A stretch of DNA of 64,000 nucleotides from Prado023 sp963706885 (GCA_963706885.1 CAVPNX010000015.1:56262-120261); one strand, 5' to 3'. Counted from the first letter of the stretch, positions 35,365 through 45,080 are shown. Made by a program: numbers and translations. Notes: generated from the sequence alone by a model not told the origin.

Positions 35365-36702
35365 CTACGAGAGGGGTCTGACAACGCCTGCGCTGCTCGG
35401 TCGGGGACCCACCAGCGCCAACGAGACGACGACCAGTGTCCCGGCCAGCCAGTACTGGTTGTAGAACGCCTGCTTGTTCACGAGGTTGGCCACCAGGAGC
35501 AGCAGGGCAAGCCAGCGCAGGACCTCGGGCAGGTCCGGCTGGCGCCGGTGCACGACCCACATGATCACACCCAGGGCGCCGAGGACCACCAGCCCGGTGA
35601 GCCAGAAGGGAAGGGTCACGCCGAACACGTTCAGTGCCAGCAGGTAGAGGGTGTTGGCGAACAGGATCGCATGGAAGGACACCAGCAGCGTCACGGTGTC
35701 GTGCAGGAAGTCCGCCGGCCCGGCGAGGAACCAGGGTGCGATGAGCAGCCCGGTCAGCGCCCCCGTGGCCAGGGTCCGCCAGACCCCGAAGGGCCGCCAG
35801 AGCAGCAGGACTGGCAGGAGCAGCGCGAGGTGCTGCTTGCTCGCGCAGGCCAGGGCCAGGGGCACCACCGCCCACCAGGCCCGGTCCCGGTCGATGAGCA
35901 CCGCCCACCACACCACCCCGGCCAGGAGCAGCGGCTCGGTCCACGACTGGTCGACCTGGGTCAGGGTTCCCGGGGCGAACAGGACCAGCGTGATCACGGC
36001 GGCGGCCCGCCAGCGCGGCCCCGGGCCATCCGCCACGCCAGCGCGGCGGCGGGCCCCCGACGCCAGCGCCCAGATGCCCACCGCCGCGACCAGGGTCCAG
36101 ATCATCAGCGCCCACCGGACGTCCCCGGCCAGCCACCGCCCGGGAGCCAGCAGGACGGCCGTCCAGGGCAGGTACGTGAACGCGTCGGCCACCCCCGGCG
36201 AGCCCGACCAGGTGACCTCGTAGAAGCTCACCCCGCGGGCCAGCGCGTCACTGGCCTGCTGGAGGGTCACCCACACGTCGATCCTCGGTGCGGGATCGGT
36301 GACGATGGCCACCGAGGCCACCACGATGTACCCCACGACGCTCGTGGCCAGCGCGGCCCCGGCCAGACGCTCTCGACCGGGCCACAGGAGTGCGGCGACC
36401 ACCAGGGGCAGGGTGACCAGGATCACTCGCGCCACGACCAGCCCGGTGCCGTCGAGGTAGGAGAACAGCGGCACGACGAGGGTCGCCAGGGCGCTGCCCC
36501 CGAGCATGACCAGCATCGACTCGGGCGTGAGGATGATCCGGTCGCGCCGCCACTGCCAGGCAGCCAGTGCCACCGCCGAGGCCGTCAGCACGACGACGAT
36601 GGGGACCTTGAAGCGCACCACGCTCCACTGCAGGGACGTGAAGAACGCCAGCCAGGCGACGGCGAGGGCCAGCGCCCGGATGCGCTCGGCGCGGGTCGGC
36701 AT
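35365..36702 (-). CDS. GT-C membrane glycosyltransferase
   Basis: A 445-residue protein with about twelve membrane helices. A large first outer loop contains R-I-D-V-W-V-T-L-Q-Q-A-S-D-A-L near residue 140, Y-E-V-T-W-S-G and F-T-Y-L-P-W, typical of GT-C enzymes using polyprenyl-phosphate sugars; the loop Asp is the likely catalytic acid. It starts in the stop of a zinc-ribbon gene (TGATG). With pimB and the mannosyltransferase at 13620 it probably serves lipoglycan or wall glycan assembly. Confidence 0.75.
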   Translation of the reverse strand: MPTRAERIRALALAVAWLAFFTSLQWSVVRFKVPIVVVLTASAVALAAWQWRRDRIILTPESMLVMLGGSALATLVVPLFSYLDGTGLVVARVILVTLPLVVAALLWPGRERLAGAALATSVVGYIVVASVAIVTDPAPRIDVWVTLQQASDALARGVSFYEVTWSGSPGVADAFTYLPWTAVLLAPGRWLAGDVRWALMIWTLVAAVGIWALASGARRRAGVADGPGPRWRAAAVITLVLFAPGTLTQVDQSWTEPLLLAGVVWWAVLIDRDRAWWAVVPLALACASKQHLALLLPVLLLWRPFGVWRTLATGALTGLLIAPWFLAGPADFLHDTVTLLVSFHAILFANTLYLLALNVFGVTLPFWLTGLVVLGALGVIMWVVHRRQPDLPEVLRWLALLLLVANLVNKQAFYNQYWLAGTLVVVSLALVGPRPSSAGVVRPLS

Positions 36703-36938
36703 CAGCTGTCGGGCCGGGCCACGACCTCGATCGCCGCACCACTGCCGCACCAGCGGCAGCTCACCGACTCCAGGGCGTCGCTGAGCACCTCCACGGACTC
36801 CACGGCCGGCTCCCCGGCGAGATCGAGGTGCCAGAACTCACGGGTGCGGGCCTGGCGGACGACATCGAACCGGGTGAGGTTCCCGCACTGGGCGCAGCGC
36901 CAGCGACTGGCGGCATCCGGGACAGTCAGGTCGGACAT
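36702..36938 (-). CDS. Small zinc-ribbon protein
   Basis: A 78-residue protein with C-A-Q-C near residue 15 and C-R-W-C near 60, i.e. two C-x2-C knuckles that would bind one zinc, and an intervening F-W-H-L-D strand. A conserved actinomycete family of unknown role, co-translated with the glycosyltransferase that follows. Confidence 0.75.
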   Translation of the reverse strand: MSDLTVPDAASRWRCAQCGNLTRFDVVRQARTREFWHLDLAGEPAVESVEVLSDALESVSCRWCGSGAAIEVVARPDS

Positions 36939-37048
36939 GCAGATCGGCTCCTGGGTGTGCCCGGCAGGGTGGGTTCACGCGCCGGGGTGCAGGCCTGAAA
37001 GCCTACCTGCTCCGGCGTGGGACCCCCGTCGATGTCGGACCGCGCACC

Positions 37049-37054
37049 TACGGT
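37049..37054 (+). promoter_or_regulatory. Leaderless -10 box of exonuclease-UvrC gene
   Basis: TACGGT, then 7 bases, then the ATG at 37062. Confidence 0.5.
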
Positions 37055-37061
37055 GGGGGCC

Positions 37062-38783
37062 ATGAGCACGGCGACCCAGTTGACCTTCGACGACCTGGGC
37101 CCTGGGCTGGACCAGGTGACCTTCGTCGTGGTCGACCTGGAGACCGACGGGGGCAGTCCCGCCGGCGCCGGGATCACCGAGATCGGCGCAGTCAAGGTGC
37201 GCGGCGGAGAGGTGATCGGGCAGTTCCAGACGCTGGTCCACCTCGGCCGGCCGCTGCCGCCGTTCATCCGGGCGCTGACCGGGATCACCGACGACATGCT
37301 CCGTGGGGCACCCCCCCTGTCGGCTGCCGTGCCCGCGTTCCTCGAGTTCGCCCGGGGTGCGGTGCTGGTGGCCCACAACGCGCCCTACGACGTGAGCTTC
37401 CTCAAGGGTGCCTGCGCCCACCTGGCGATGGACTGGCCCGACCCGCCGGTCGTGGACACCGCTCGCCTGGCCCGCCACGTCCTCACCCGTGACGAGGTCC
37501 CCAACTGCAAGCTGGGCACCCTCGCCCGGCACTTCCGCACCGAGGTGACGCCCAACCACCGCGCCCTGGCCGACGCGCAGGCGACCGTCGACGTCCTGCA
37601 CGGGTTGATGGAGCGCGTCGGCAACCTCGGGGTGCACACGCTGACCGAGCTGCAGGGGTACAGCAGCCGCGTCCCCGATGCCCGGCGCCGCAAGCGCGGC
37701 CTTGCCGATGGCCTTCCGGAGGGCCCCGGGGTCTACGTGTTCGAGGACTCCCAGGGGGTCGCGCTGTACGTGGGCACGTCCCGCTCGATCCGCCGACGGG
37801 TGCTCAGCTACTTCACCGCCGCCGAGCAGCGCCGCAGGATGACCGAGATGGTGGGCCTGGCCACCAAGGTGGTCGCGGTGCCGTGTGCCACTCCGCTCGA
37901 GGCCCAGGTGCGCGAGCTGCGCACGATCGCCGCCCGGGCCCCGCGCTACAACAGGCGATCCACCCGGCCGCAGAACGCCGTCTGGCTCAAGCTCACCGTC
38001 GAGCGGTTCCCCCGGGTCAGTGTGGTGAGCACGGTCCGCGCCGACGTCGACCGGGGGGCGCGCTACATCGGGCCGTACACGAGCCGGCGCACCGCTGAGG
38101 CCGCCGCGGAGGCACTGGCCGAGGCCCTCCCCCTGCGCACGTGCTCCCAGACACTGTCCAGCCGGCCCAAGGCGTCCGCGTGTGTCCTGGCGGACCTCGG
38201 TCGATGCCCGGCGCCGTGTGTCGGGTCGGTCACGCCCGAGGAGTACGCGGCCATCGTCGACCGCGCGCGAGGTGCCCTGGGCAGCGATCCCTCCGAGGTC
38301 GTGGACGCCCTCACCGCCCGGATGGGCACCCTCGCGGACCAGGAGCGCTACGAGGAGGCCGCCGCCTGGCGCGACCGCCTCAGCGCCCTGCTGCGTGGCG
38401 TGGACTCGGCCACCACCAGCGACCTCCTCGGCCAGACCGCCCAGGTCGTCGCCGCCCGGCCGACCGACGACCGGGGCTGGGAGGTCCACGTCATCCGTCA
38501 CGGCCGCCTCGCGGCAGCCGGCGTGATCCCCGCAGGGGTCGACCCCACCGGCCCACTGGCGGCGATCCTAGCCGGGGCGCAGGAGGTGGCCGTCCCGATC
38601 CGGCCCACCTCAGCGGCGCTGCCGGAGGAGACCCAGATCCTGGCCCGCTGGCTGTTCTCCCCCGGGGTGCGCCTGGTCAACCACGAGGGCCCACCGCTGG
38701 CCCTGCCCCTGCGTGGGGCGGCCTCCCGGCGTGAGGTCTTCGAGGTGGACCTGCGCGACCCCGTCCTGGGCGTGGTCAGGTAG
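37062..38783 (+). CDS. DEDD exonuclease / UvrC GIY-YIG fusion protein
   Basis: A 573-residue protein. Residues 15-185 are a DnaQ-like exonuclease with V-V-D-L-E-T-D-G-G, H-N-A-P-Y-D and the H-x4-D pair (N-H-R-A-L-A-D-A). Residues about 210-300 are a GIY-YIG nuclease domain (G-V-Y-V-F near G-T-S). A UvrB-binding-like helix (A-L-A-D-Q-E-R-Y-E-E-A-A) follows near 430. The UvrC RNase-H and helix-hairpin-helix parts are missing. It resembles Rv2191; a repair role is likely, but no partner is encoded nearby. Confidence 0.85.
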   Translation: MSTATQLTFDDLGPGLDQVTFVVVDLETDGGSPAGAGITEIGAVKVRGGEVIGQFQTLVHLGRPLPPFIRALTGITDDMLRGAPPLSAAVPAFLEFARGAVLVAHNAPYDVSFLKGACAHLAMDWPDPPVVDTARLARHVLTRDEVPNCKLGTLARHFRTEVTPNHRALADAQATVDVLHGLMERVGNLGVHTLTELQGYSSRVPDARRRKRGLADGLPEGPGVYVFEDSQGVALYVGTSRSIRRRVLSYFTAAEQRRRMTEMVGLATKVVAVPCATPLEAQVRELRTIAARAPRYNRRSTRPQNAVWLKLTVERFPRVSVVSTVRADVDRGARYIGPYTSRRTAEAAAEALAEALPLRTCSQTLSSRPKASACVLADLGRCPAPCVGSVTPEEYAAIVDRARGALGSDPSEVVDALTARMGTLADQERYEEAAAWRDRLSALLRGVDSATTSDLLGQTAQVVAARPTDDRGWEVHVIRHGRLAAAGVIPAGVDPTGPLAAILAGAQEVAVPIRPTSAALPEETQILARWLFSPGVRLVNHEGPPLALPLRGAASRREVFEVDLRDPVLGVVR

Positions 38784-38798
38784 GCCCAGGGCCGCTGG

Positions 38799-40466
38799 TC
38801 AGTGCTGGTGCTCGGCGATCTCGGCCGCCGCAGCGGAGCCGGACTCCACCGCATCGTGCAGCTCGTGGTCGATGTGGCGTTGCGCCTCGGCCAGCTCCTC
38901 GTCGCTGGGCAGGGGAACGTTGTCCGCATAGAAGAAGCGCGACCAGCGTGACTTGCGCTTCAACTTGCGTCCGGCCGGATGTGCCACGCCGTTCTCGTCG
39001 ACGGCCTCGGGCAGCGCGAGCGGCTCGATGTCGGTCTTCGACAGGATCTTGGCGCGGGACTCCTCGTCCACGGGCTCGTGGATCTCGAGGAACTCGCCAC
39101 TGGGCAGGCGCAGGACCCGACCGGTCTCGCGACCGTGCAGCAGGAGGTCCCGGTCCCGGCGCTGCAGGGACAGGCACATGCGCTTGGTCACGATGAACGC
39201 CACGACCGGTCCCACGAAGAGCAGGACCTGCAGGACCCGGATCATGGTGTTGAAGCTCAGGTCGAAGTTGTAGGCGATGATGTCGTTCCCGCCGCCGATC
39301 ATGAGCACGATGTAGAAGGTGAGCATCGCCGCGCCGAGCGCGGTGCGCGTGGGGGCGTTGCGCGGGCGGTCGAGCAGGTGGTGCTCCCGGTTGTCCTTGC
39401 CCGTGGCATAGCGCTCGATCCAGGGGTAGACCCCGACCAGCACGAGCAGCAGCGGGGCGAGCACCATGGCCGGGATGATCAGGCTCAGGGTCAACGTGTG
39501 CCCGAACGCCGTGATCTCCCACGGGGGCATGAGCCGCAGCGCGCCGTCGAGGAATCCGACGTACCAGTCGGGCTGCGAGCCGGCGGTCACCTGATCGGGC
39601 ATGTAGGGGCCGTACGCCCAGATCGGGTTGATCTGGAACAGGCCCGCGAGCGCCACGATCGTGCCGAACACGACGAAGAAGAAGCCGCCGGCCTTGGCCA
39701 TGTACACCGGCATCAACGGGTAGCCCACGACGTTGTCGTTCGTGCGGCCCGGGCCGGGGAACTGCGTGTGCTTCTGGTACCAGACCATCATCAGGTGCGC
39801 GGTCACCAGCGCCAGGATCAGGCCGGGGACCAGCAGGATGTGCACGCTGTAGAGGCGTGGGATGAAGGCGGTTCCGGGGAACTCCCCGTCGAAGAGCAGG
39901 AAGGAGAACCACGTGCCGATCACCGGGGAGGCCTGGATGATGCCCTGGGTGATCCGCAGGCCCGTGCCCGAGAGCAGGTCGTCGGGAAGTGAGTAGCCCG
40001 AGAAGCCGGCGGCGATGGCCAGCAGGAACAGCACCACGCCGATGACCCAGTTGAGCTCACGCGGCTTGCGGAACGCACCGGTGAAGAACACCCTCAGCAG
40101 GTGGATCGCGATCGCCGCCACGAAGAACAGCGCGGCCATGTGGTGGATCTGGCGGATCAGCAGCCCGCCGCGCACGTCGAAGGAGATGTGCAGCGTCGAG
40201 GCCATCGCCTCGGACATCTTCACGCCCTTGAGCGGCGCGTAGGAGCCGTCGTAGACGACCTCGACCATCGACGGGTTGAACCACAGCGTCAGGTACACGC
40301 CGGTGAGCAGGATGACGATGAACGAGTACAGCGCGATCTCGCCGAGCATGAACGACCAGTGGTCCGGGAAGACCTTGTTCAGGCTGCGCCGGATGAAGTT
40401 GGAGCTGCCGAGCCGGTCGTCGACCCAGCCTGCACCCTTGCCCCCGGTCTCATACACCACACTCAT
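38799..40466 (-). CDS. qcrB: Cytochrome bc1 complex cytochrome b subunit
   Basis: A 555-residue membrane protein carrying the di-heme cytochrome b helices (R-Q-I-H-H-M-A-A near residue 105 and later H-x13-H pairs), P-W-E-I near 310, and an actinomycete C-terminal extension of about 130 residues. It oxidises menaquinol and passes electrons to QcrA/QcrC. It is the last gene of the ctaE-qcrC-qcrA-qcrB operon; its start overlaps the qcrA stop by 4 bases. Confidence 0.94.
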   Translation of the reverse strand: MSVVYETGGKGAGWVDDRLGSSNFIRRSLNKVFPDHWSFMLGEIALYSFIVILLTGVYLTLWFNPSMVEVVYDGSYAPLKGVKMSEAMASTLHISFDVRGGLLIRQIHHMAALFFVAAIAIHLLRVFFTGAFRKPRELNWVIGVVLFLLAIAAGFSGYSLPDDLLSGTGLRITQGIIQASPVIGTWFSFLLFDGEFPGTAFIPRLYSVHILLVPGLILALVTAHLMMVWYQKHTQFPGPGRTNDNVVGYPLMPVYMAKAGGFFFVVFGTIVALAGLFQINPIWAYGPYMPDQVTAGSQPDWYVGFLDGALRLMPPWEITAFGHTLTLSLIIPAMVLAPLLLVLVGVYPWIERYATGKDNREHHLLDRPRNAPTRTALGAAMLTFYIVLMIGGGNDIIAYNFDLSFNTMIRVLQVLLFVGPVVAFIVTKRMCLSLQRRDRDLLLHGRETGRVLRLPSGEFLEIHEPVDEESRAKILSKTDIEPLALPEAVDENGVAHPAGRKLKRKSRWSRFFYADNVPLPSDEELAEAQRHIDHELHDAVESGSAAAAEIAEHQH

Positions 40467-41482
40467 GAGCGCTCCCAGAAACTCGGTCCGACAGGCTGCT
40501 GGAAGTCGCTGACAGCAACCAGGTAACCCTCGTCATCGACGGTGATCGGCAGCTGCGGCATCTGCCGTGCGGCCGGTCCGAAGACCACGTTGCCCGAGTC
40601 GGCCAGGTCGAACGTCGACTGGTGGCACGGACACAACAGATGGTGCGTCCGCTGCTCGTAGAGCGCAATCGGACAGCCCACATGGGTGCAGATCTTCGAG
40701 TAGGCCAGGATCCCCTGGTAGTCCCACGCATCACCCTGCTGGGAGACGATCTCCTCGGGGGTCATGCGCACGAGGATGATCGCGGCCTTCGCCCGCGCGT
40801 TGAGGTTGCCGGTCTCCTCCTCGACCTCATGCAGGTTCTCGGGAACGGCCGCCACCAGGCCCCCGACCGGGATGTCCTCGGCCCGCAGCGGGTTGAGCGA
40901 GACGTCGGTGACGATCCGGACGTCCTTGTCCCAGATCGTGTTCTCGAGCTGCTCTGCCGGGCTCGGCGCACCCTCTGGGGCGACGTAGAGGTCGCGCAGG
41001 AGGATGACCAGTGGCAGCGGCAGGACCAGCAGCGCGCCGATGAGCGTGCGCCGGATGATCGGGCGCTGGGCGAAGCCCGAGTCAGCCAGGCCGCGGTCGA
41101 AGGCCGCCACGGCCGCCTGGCGCTCCTCGGGCGCCGAGCGCATCTCGTGGCGCATCGCCACGATCTCGTTGCCCGGCATGAGCTTGCGCGCCCAGTGGAT
41201 GGCACCCAGCCCGATGAGCAGGATGCCCAGTCCGAGGCTCACGCCGAGGGCCAGGTTCAGGGCCCCGACCGGCCCCAGCAGGGGCACGTTGACCCCGGCG
41301 TCCACCGGGATGACCACGTAGGCCACGACGGCGGCGAGGATCAGCAGCGCGGCCAGCACGAACATCGTGGCGACCTGGCGCTCGGCGCGCTTGGCGGCCC
41401 GGGGGTCGACGTCGGTGCGCCGCGGGTGATGGGCGACAGTCGCCGCGACGAAGTCCGGCTCGATCTGTGTGGAGTCACTCAT
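40463..41482 (-). CDS. qcrA: Cytochrome bc1 complex Rieske iron-sulfur subunit
   Basis: A 339-residue protein with three N-terminal membrane helices, as in actinomycetes, and a C-terminal Rieske domain with C-T-H-V-G-C near residue 280 and C-P-C-H-Q-S near 300 that bind the 2Fe-2S cluster. The start at 41482 overlaps the qcrC stop by 4 bases (ATGA); an open frame runs further upstream but is antisense-like within qcrC. Confidence 0.94.
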   Translation of the reverse strand: MSDSTQIEPDFVAATVAHHPRRTDVDPRAAKRAERQVATMFVLAALLILAAVVAYVVIPVDAGVNVPLLGPVGALNLALGVSLGLGILLIGLGAIHWARKLMPGNEIVAMRHEMRSAPEERQAAVAAFDRGLADSGFAQRPIIRRTLIGALLVLPLPLVILLRDLYVAPEGAPSPAEQLENTIWDKDVRIVTDVSLNPLRAEDIPVGGLVAAVPENLHEVEEETGNLNARAKAAIILVRMTPEEIVSQQGDAWDYQGILAYSKICTHVGCPIALYEQRTHHLLCPCHQSTFDLADSGNVVFGPAARQMPQLPITVDDEGYLVAVSDFQQPVGPSFWERS

Positions 41483-42270
41483 CGGACCTTGGCTCCGATC
41501 CAGACGGCGAACCCGGCCATGAGGGCCAGTCCGAGGGTGAACAGGAGCGCGCCCTCGGTCACCGGGCCGAACGAGCCGAGGGAGAAGCCCCCGGGCTGGG
41601 TCTGGTCCTGCAGGTGCGCGACGTACTTGAGGATGTCCTGCTTCTCGCCCTCGTCCAGGGTGCCGTCGCCGAACACCGGCATGTTCTGCGGGCCGGTGAG
41701 CATGGCCTCCCAGACCTGCTGGGGCGTGGACTCCATGAGGCTGGGCGCGAACTTGCCCTCGGTGAGCGCCGCACCCTTGCCGGCGAAGTTGTGGCACTGG
41801 GCGCAGTTCGTGCGGAAGAGCTCCCCACCAACCGCGAGGTCGGCGTTCGTGGTGTCCAGCTGCTCCGGCGTGGGACTCGCCGGGCCGGGGCCCAGCGTGG
41901 CGATGTAGGCCGCGAGTGCGGCCGTCTGCGCCTCGTCGTACGTCGGAGCCTTGCGCTCCACCTGGACCGTGGGCGCGGCCAGGGGCATTCGGCCGGTGGA
42001 CACCTGGAAGTGCACCGAGGCGGCGCCGGCACCGATGAGGTTGGGGGCCACGCTGGTTCCTTCAGCATTCAGCCCGTGGCACGACGCGCAGCCCTCGAGG
42101 TAGAGGGCCTTGCCCTCCTCCACGGCCGTCTCGCTCTGCGGGGCACCGGCGGCGCGCGCTGCGGTGCTCGTGTTCACGAGCGCATAGATCGTGGCGATGA
42201 TCGCCAGTGCAGCCAGCAGGAGCAGCAGGAGCGCTGCCGGGTGCCTGCGCCGGGCTACTTGTGTGTTCAC
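41479..42270 (-). CDS. qcrC: Cytochrome bc1 complex diheme cytochrome c subunit
   Basis: A 263-residue protein with an N-terminal membrane anchor, two C-x2-C-H heme sites (C-A-S-C-H near residue 61 and C-A-Q-C-H near 158) and a C-terminal membrane helix. In actinomycetes this subunit replaces soluble cytochrome c and hands electrons directly to CtaC. It lies 51 bases downstream of ctaE. Confidence 0.94.
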   Translation of the reverse strand: MNTQVARRRHPAALLLLLLAALAIIATIYALVNTSTAARAAGAPQSETAVEEGKALYLEGCASCHGLNAEGTSVAPNLIGAGAASVHFQVSTGRMPLAAPTVQVERKAPTYDEAQTAALAAYIATLGPGPASPTPEQLDTTNADLAVGGELFRTNCAQCHNFAGKGAALTEGKFAPSLMESTPQQVWEAMLTGPQNMPVFGDGTLDEGEKQDILKYVAHLQDQTQPGGFSLGSFGPVTEGALLFTLGLALMAGFAVWIGAKVR

Positions 42271-42321
42271 GGGCCTACCTCTGCAGTGATCGGGATGCGG
42301 GGGCGAGGGCGGGGACGGGCA

Positions 42322-42930
42322 CTACTTGAGAACGTAGATCGTGAAGAACAGGGCGATCCACACGACGTCGACGAAGTGCCAGTAGTAGCTGGTGACGATG
42401 GCCGCCGTCGCCTGCTCGTGGCCGTAGCGCCGCGACGCGTAGGACCGCGCGAGCACGAACAGGAACGCCACGAGGCCCGCGACCACGTGCAGGCCGTGGA
42501 AGCCGGTGGTCAGGTAGAAGGCCGAGCCGTACGCCGACGAGGACAGCGTGAGCCCCTCGACCTGGATCAGGTGGGCGTACTCGAACACCTGCCCGCCGAT
42601 GAAGATCGCGCCCAGGACGAACGTGAGCATGTACCAGCGCTGCATGCGGTGGATGTCCCCGCGTTCGGCTGCCAGCACGCCCATCTGGCAGGTCACGCTC
42701 GAGGAGACCAGGATCAGCGTGTTGATCGTGGCGAACCCGACGTTCAGGTACTGGGTCTGCTCGGCCCAGACCTCGGGGTTCGTCGAGCGCAGCGTGAAGT
42801 ACATCGCGAACAGGCCGGCGAAGAACATCAGCTCACTGGAGAGCCAGATGATCGTGCCCACCGCCACCTTGTTCGGGTGGGTCGGATGGGCACCTGGATG
42901 CGCGGAGGTCACAACGGTTGTCGAAGCCAC
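42322..42930 (-). CDS. ctaE: Cytochrome c oxidase subunit III
   Basis: A 202-residue five-helix subunit III with S-E-L-M-F-F-A-G-L-F-A near residue 32, F-H-G-L-H-V near 145 and the terminal Y-W-H-F-V-D-V-V-W. First gene of the qcr operon. A GTG start; a CAGACT hexamer 6 bases before it may be a leaderless promoter. Confidence 0.93.
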   Translation of the reverse strand: MASTTVVTSAHPGAHPTHPNKVAVGTIIWLSSELMFFAGLFAMYFTLRSTNPEVWAEQTQYLNVGFATINTLILVSSSVTCQMGVLAAERGDIHRMQRWYMLTFVLGAIFIGGQVFEYAHLIQVEGLTLSSSAYGSAFYLTTGFHGLHVVAGLVAFLFVLARSYASRRYGHEQATAAIVTSYYWHFVDVVWIALFFTIYVLK

Positions 42931-43064
42931 GCGCGCAGTCTGTCAGATTCGGTCCGGAGTTCCCACCCGACCCCCGTTCTGGTCCTCCGCGTGTCCTGCC
43001 CACTCCCCCGTGCCCGCCCGGCGACCAAGTAGCATCCCCCCAGCGACAACCCACAGGAGTCCCC

Positions 43065-43487
43065 ATGCCCACCCCACAGGCCCCCCGACCGCTGCGGGTC
43101 ATGGTCTACAGCGACGACCGCACGGTGCGTCGCGCCGTCATCACCGCCCTGGGCACGCGCCTGGACCCCGACCTGCCGGACCTGGAGTTCCTCGAGGTGG
43201 CCACCGGACCGGTCGTGCTGCGCTCGGCTGACGCCGGCGGCCTGGACCTGATGATCCTGGATGGTGAGGCGACCCCGACCGGGGGCCTGGGCCTGACCCG
43301 CCAGCTCAAGGACGAGATCCACCGCTGCCCACCGATCCTGGTGCTCACCGGGCGCCCGCAGGACGCGTGGTTGGCCACCTGGTCACGTGCTGACGCCGTC
43401 GTGGGCCACCCGATCGAGCCCGGGCAGCTCGCGCAGGCCGTGGCGGGGCTCCTGCGCTCGCGGCTCCCGGTGACGACCCGTCCGTGA
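43065..43487 (+). CDS. Stand-alone response-regulator receiver-like protein
   Basis: A 140-residue single-domain protein: V-Y-S-D-D near residue 15, the phospho-acceptor-like L-M-I-L-D-G-E-A near 68 and L-T-G-R near 95; the usual conserved Lys is not evident. There is no output domain. CAGGAGT precedes the ATG at 43065. It is divergent from ctaE and overlaps trpD (GTGA), a linkage also seen in other actinomycetes; role unknown. Confidence 0.75.
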   Translation: MPTPQAPRPLRVMVYSDDRTVRRAVITALGTRLDPDLPDLEFLEVATGPVVLRSADAGGLDLMILDGEATPTGGLGLTRQLKDEIHRCPPILVLTGRPQDAWLATWSRADAVVGHPIEPGQLAQAVAGLLRSRLPVTTRP

Positions 43488-44578
43488 ACGAGGCGCCGCT
43501 CACCGACTGGGTCGACGTCCTCGAGGCCCTGCTGGCCGGGGAGGACCTCAACGCCCCCACGACCACCTGGGTGATGGCCGAGATGCTCACCGGATCGGCT
43601 CCGCCCGCCAACACCGCCGCGTTCCTCGTGGCGCTGCGGAGCAAGGGCGAGACTGCGGCCGAGGTCTCCGGCCTGGTCACCGGAATGATGAACGCCAGCG
43701 TTCCCCTGGACATCGAGGGTCCGGTGGTGGACACGTGCGGCACGGGTGGGGACCGGTCGCACACCGTGAACATCTCCACCATGGCCGCGGTCGTCGCCGC
43801 AGCCGCAGGCGCCCGCGTGGCCAAGCACGGCAACCGGGCGGCGTCGTCGCAGAGCGGCTCGGCCGACATGCTCGAAGCCGTCGGGGTGGTCATCGACCTG
43901 CCCGCGGCCGCGGCCGCGGAGGCCGGACGCCGGCTGGGCATCACCTTCTGCTTCGCCCCGGTCTTCCACCCGGCCATGCGCCACATCGGCCCGATCCGCC
44001 GGGAGCTGGGCATCCGCACCGTGTTCAACGTCCTGGGGCCGCTGGCCAACCCCGCCCACCCGGCCGCCCAGGTCCTCGGAGTCCCGAACGAGACGATCGG
44101 TGAGCTGATGTCCGGCGTGCTCGCCGCCCGGGGCACCCGCGCCCTGGTCGTGCACGGCGGGGACGGCCTCGACGAGCTGACCGTGTACGGCCCGTCGACC
44201 GTCTGGGACCTGACCGGGCCGGACCTGCGACGGATCAGCCTCGATCCACGTGTCCTCGGGATCGCGCCACCTGCCCCCGAGGCACTGCGCGGCGGGTCCG
44301 CCCAGCGCAACGCCAGGATCTTCCGGACGCTCGTGGACACCCCCGATGATCCGGCGGTCGCCGGCATCCGCGACGCCGTGTGCCTGAACGCCGCGGCCGC
44401 CCTCGTGGCCTACTCGGCCGCCGGCGGGGCACTGCCCGTCGCGATCCCCGGGGCCGGCACCGACCTTGCCGACCGGATGGCCGTGGCCCTGCCCGCGGCC
44501 CGGGAGGCGCTGGCCTCAGGGGCCGCCGCTCGGCTGCTCGACGCGTGGATCACGACCAGCCAGGACCTGCAGCCATAG
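43484..44578 (+). CDS. trpD: Anthranilate phosphoribosyltransferase
   Basis: This 364-residue enzyme joins anthranilate and PRPP in tryptophan synthesis. It has the PRPP-binding D-T-C-G-T-G-G-D near residue 83, N-I-S-T near 96, K-H-G-N-R-A near 115, and H-P-A-M-R-H-I-G-P-I-R-R-E-L-G-I-R-T. GTG 43484 overlaps the stop of the receiver gene. No other trp gene is adjacent; in M. tuberculosis trpD likewise stands alone next to ctaE. Confidence 0.93.
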   Translation: MNEAPLTDWVDVLEALLAGEDLNAPTTTWVMAEMLTGSAPPANTAAFLVALRSKGETAAEVSGLVTGMMNASVPLDIEGPVVDTCGTGGDRSHTVNISTMAAVVAAAAGARVAKHGNRAASSQSGSADMLEAVGVVIDLPAAAAAEAGRRLGITFCFAPVFHPAMRHIGPIRRELGIRTVFNVLGPLANPAHPAAQVLGVPNETIGELMSGVLAARGTRALVVHGGDGLDELTVYGPSTVWDLTGPDLRRISLDPRVLGIAPPAPEALRGGSAQRNARIFRTLVDTPDDPAVAGIRDAVCLNAAAALVAYSAAGGALPVAIPGAGTDLADRMAVALPAAREALASGAAARLLDAWITTSQDLQP

Positions 44579-44587
44579 GAGTCGACG

Positions 44588-45058
44588 ATGGCCAAGCCCG
44601 CCCGCCGGCGCGCGATGCCCAGCACGCCGCAGGACCGGCAGCCGCCCGCAGCACCACCGGCCGCAGCCCCGGTTGATCGCGCCCGGCCAGCAACAGCCAG
44701 CCGGCCAGCCGCCCGCTCGGTGCCTGTGGAGCCCGAGTACCTGGTGGTCGGCACCCGCTGCACTGCGGGCCACGAGCCCGGCCAGGAGCTCGACGCCGGC
44801 CGCCTGGGCCAGGTTCCCAGCAGGAAGCGGGCCAGGATCGGGTTCGGGCTGGTGCTGTGGTGCGTGGCCGGGATGGCGCTGCTCGCCGCGGCCGGGATCA
44901 CCTCGTGGACCTGGTCAACCGTCGGCGCCCTGCTCGCGGTGCTCTGGCTGGCGTTCGCCGCCCTTGTCGTGCGCACGTCCGGGCACCGCAAGCGCTGCTG
45001 GCGCACCCGCACATGGCGACATGCATGGGGCGGGCTGGCCCCCGGCTCAGGGTCCTGA
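44588..45058 (+). CDS. Hypothetical protein with two membrane helices
   Basis: A 156-residue protein: an N-terminal Pro/Ala/Arg-rich region, E-P-E-Y-L-V-V-G-T-R-C near residue 48, two helices at about 88-125, and a basic C-terminal tail. It begins 9 bases after trpD. I do not recognise a family; the membrane segments and codon pattern support it as real. Confidence 0.5.
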   Translation: MAKPARRRAMPSTPQDRQPPAAPPAAAPVDRARPATASRPAARSVPVEPEYLVVGTRCTAGHEPGQELDAGRLGQVPSRKRARIGFGLVLWCVAGMALLAAAGITSWTWSTVGALLAVLWLAFAALVVRTSGHRKRCWRTRTWRHAWGGLAPGSGS

Positions 45059-45080
45059 CCCCGGGGTCCAGCTCAGGTGG

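Noticed and set aside
44410..45012. Minus-strand frame opposite the trpD end and the membrane-protein gene
   Set aside because: It overlaps the well supported trpD end; the plus-strand frame has believable membrane helices.
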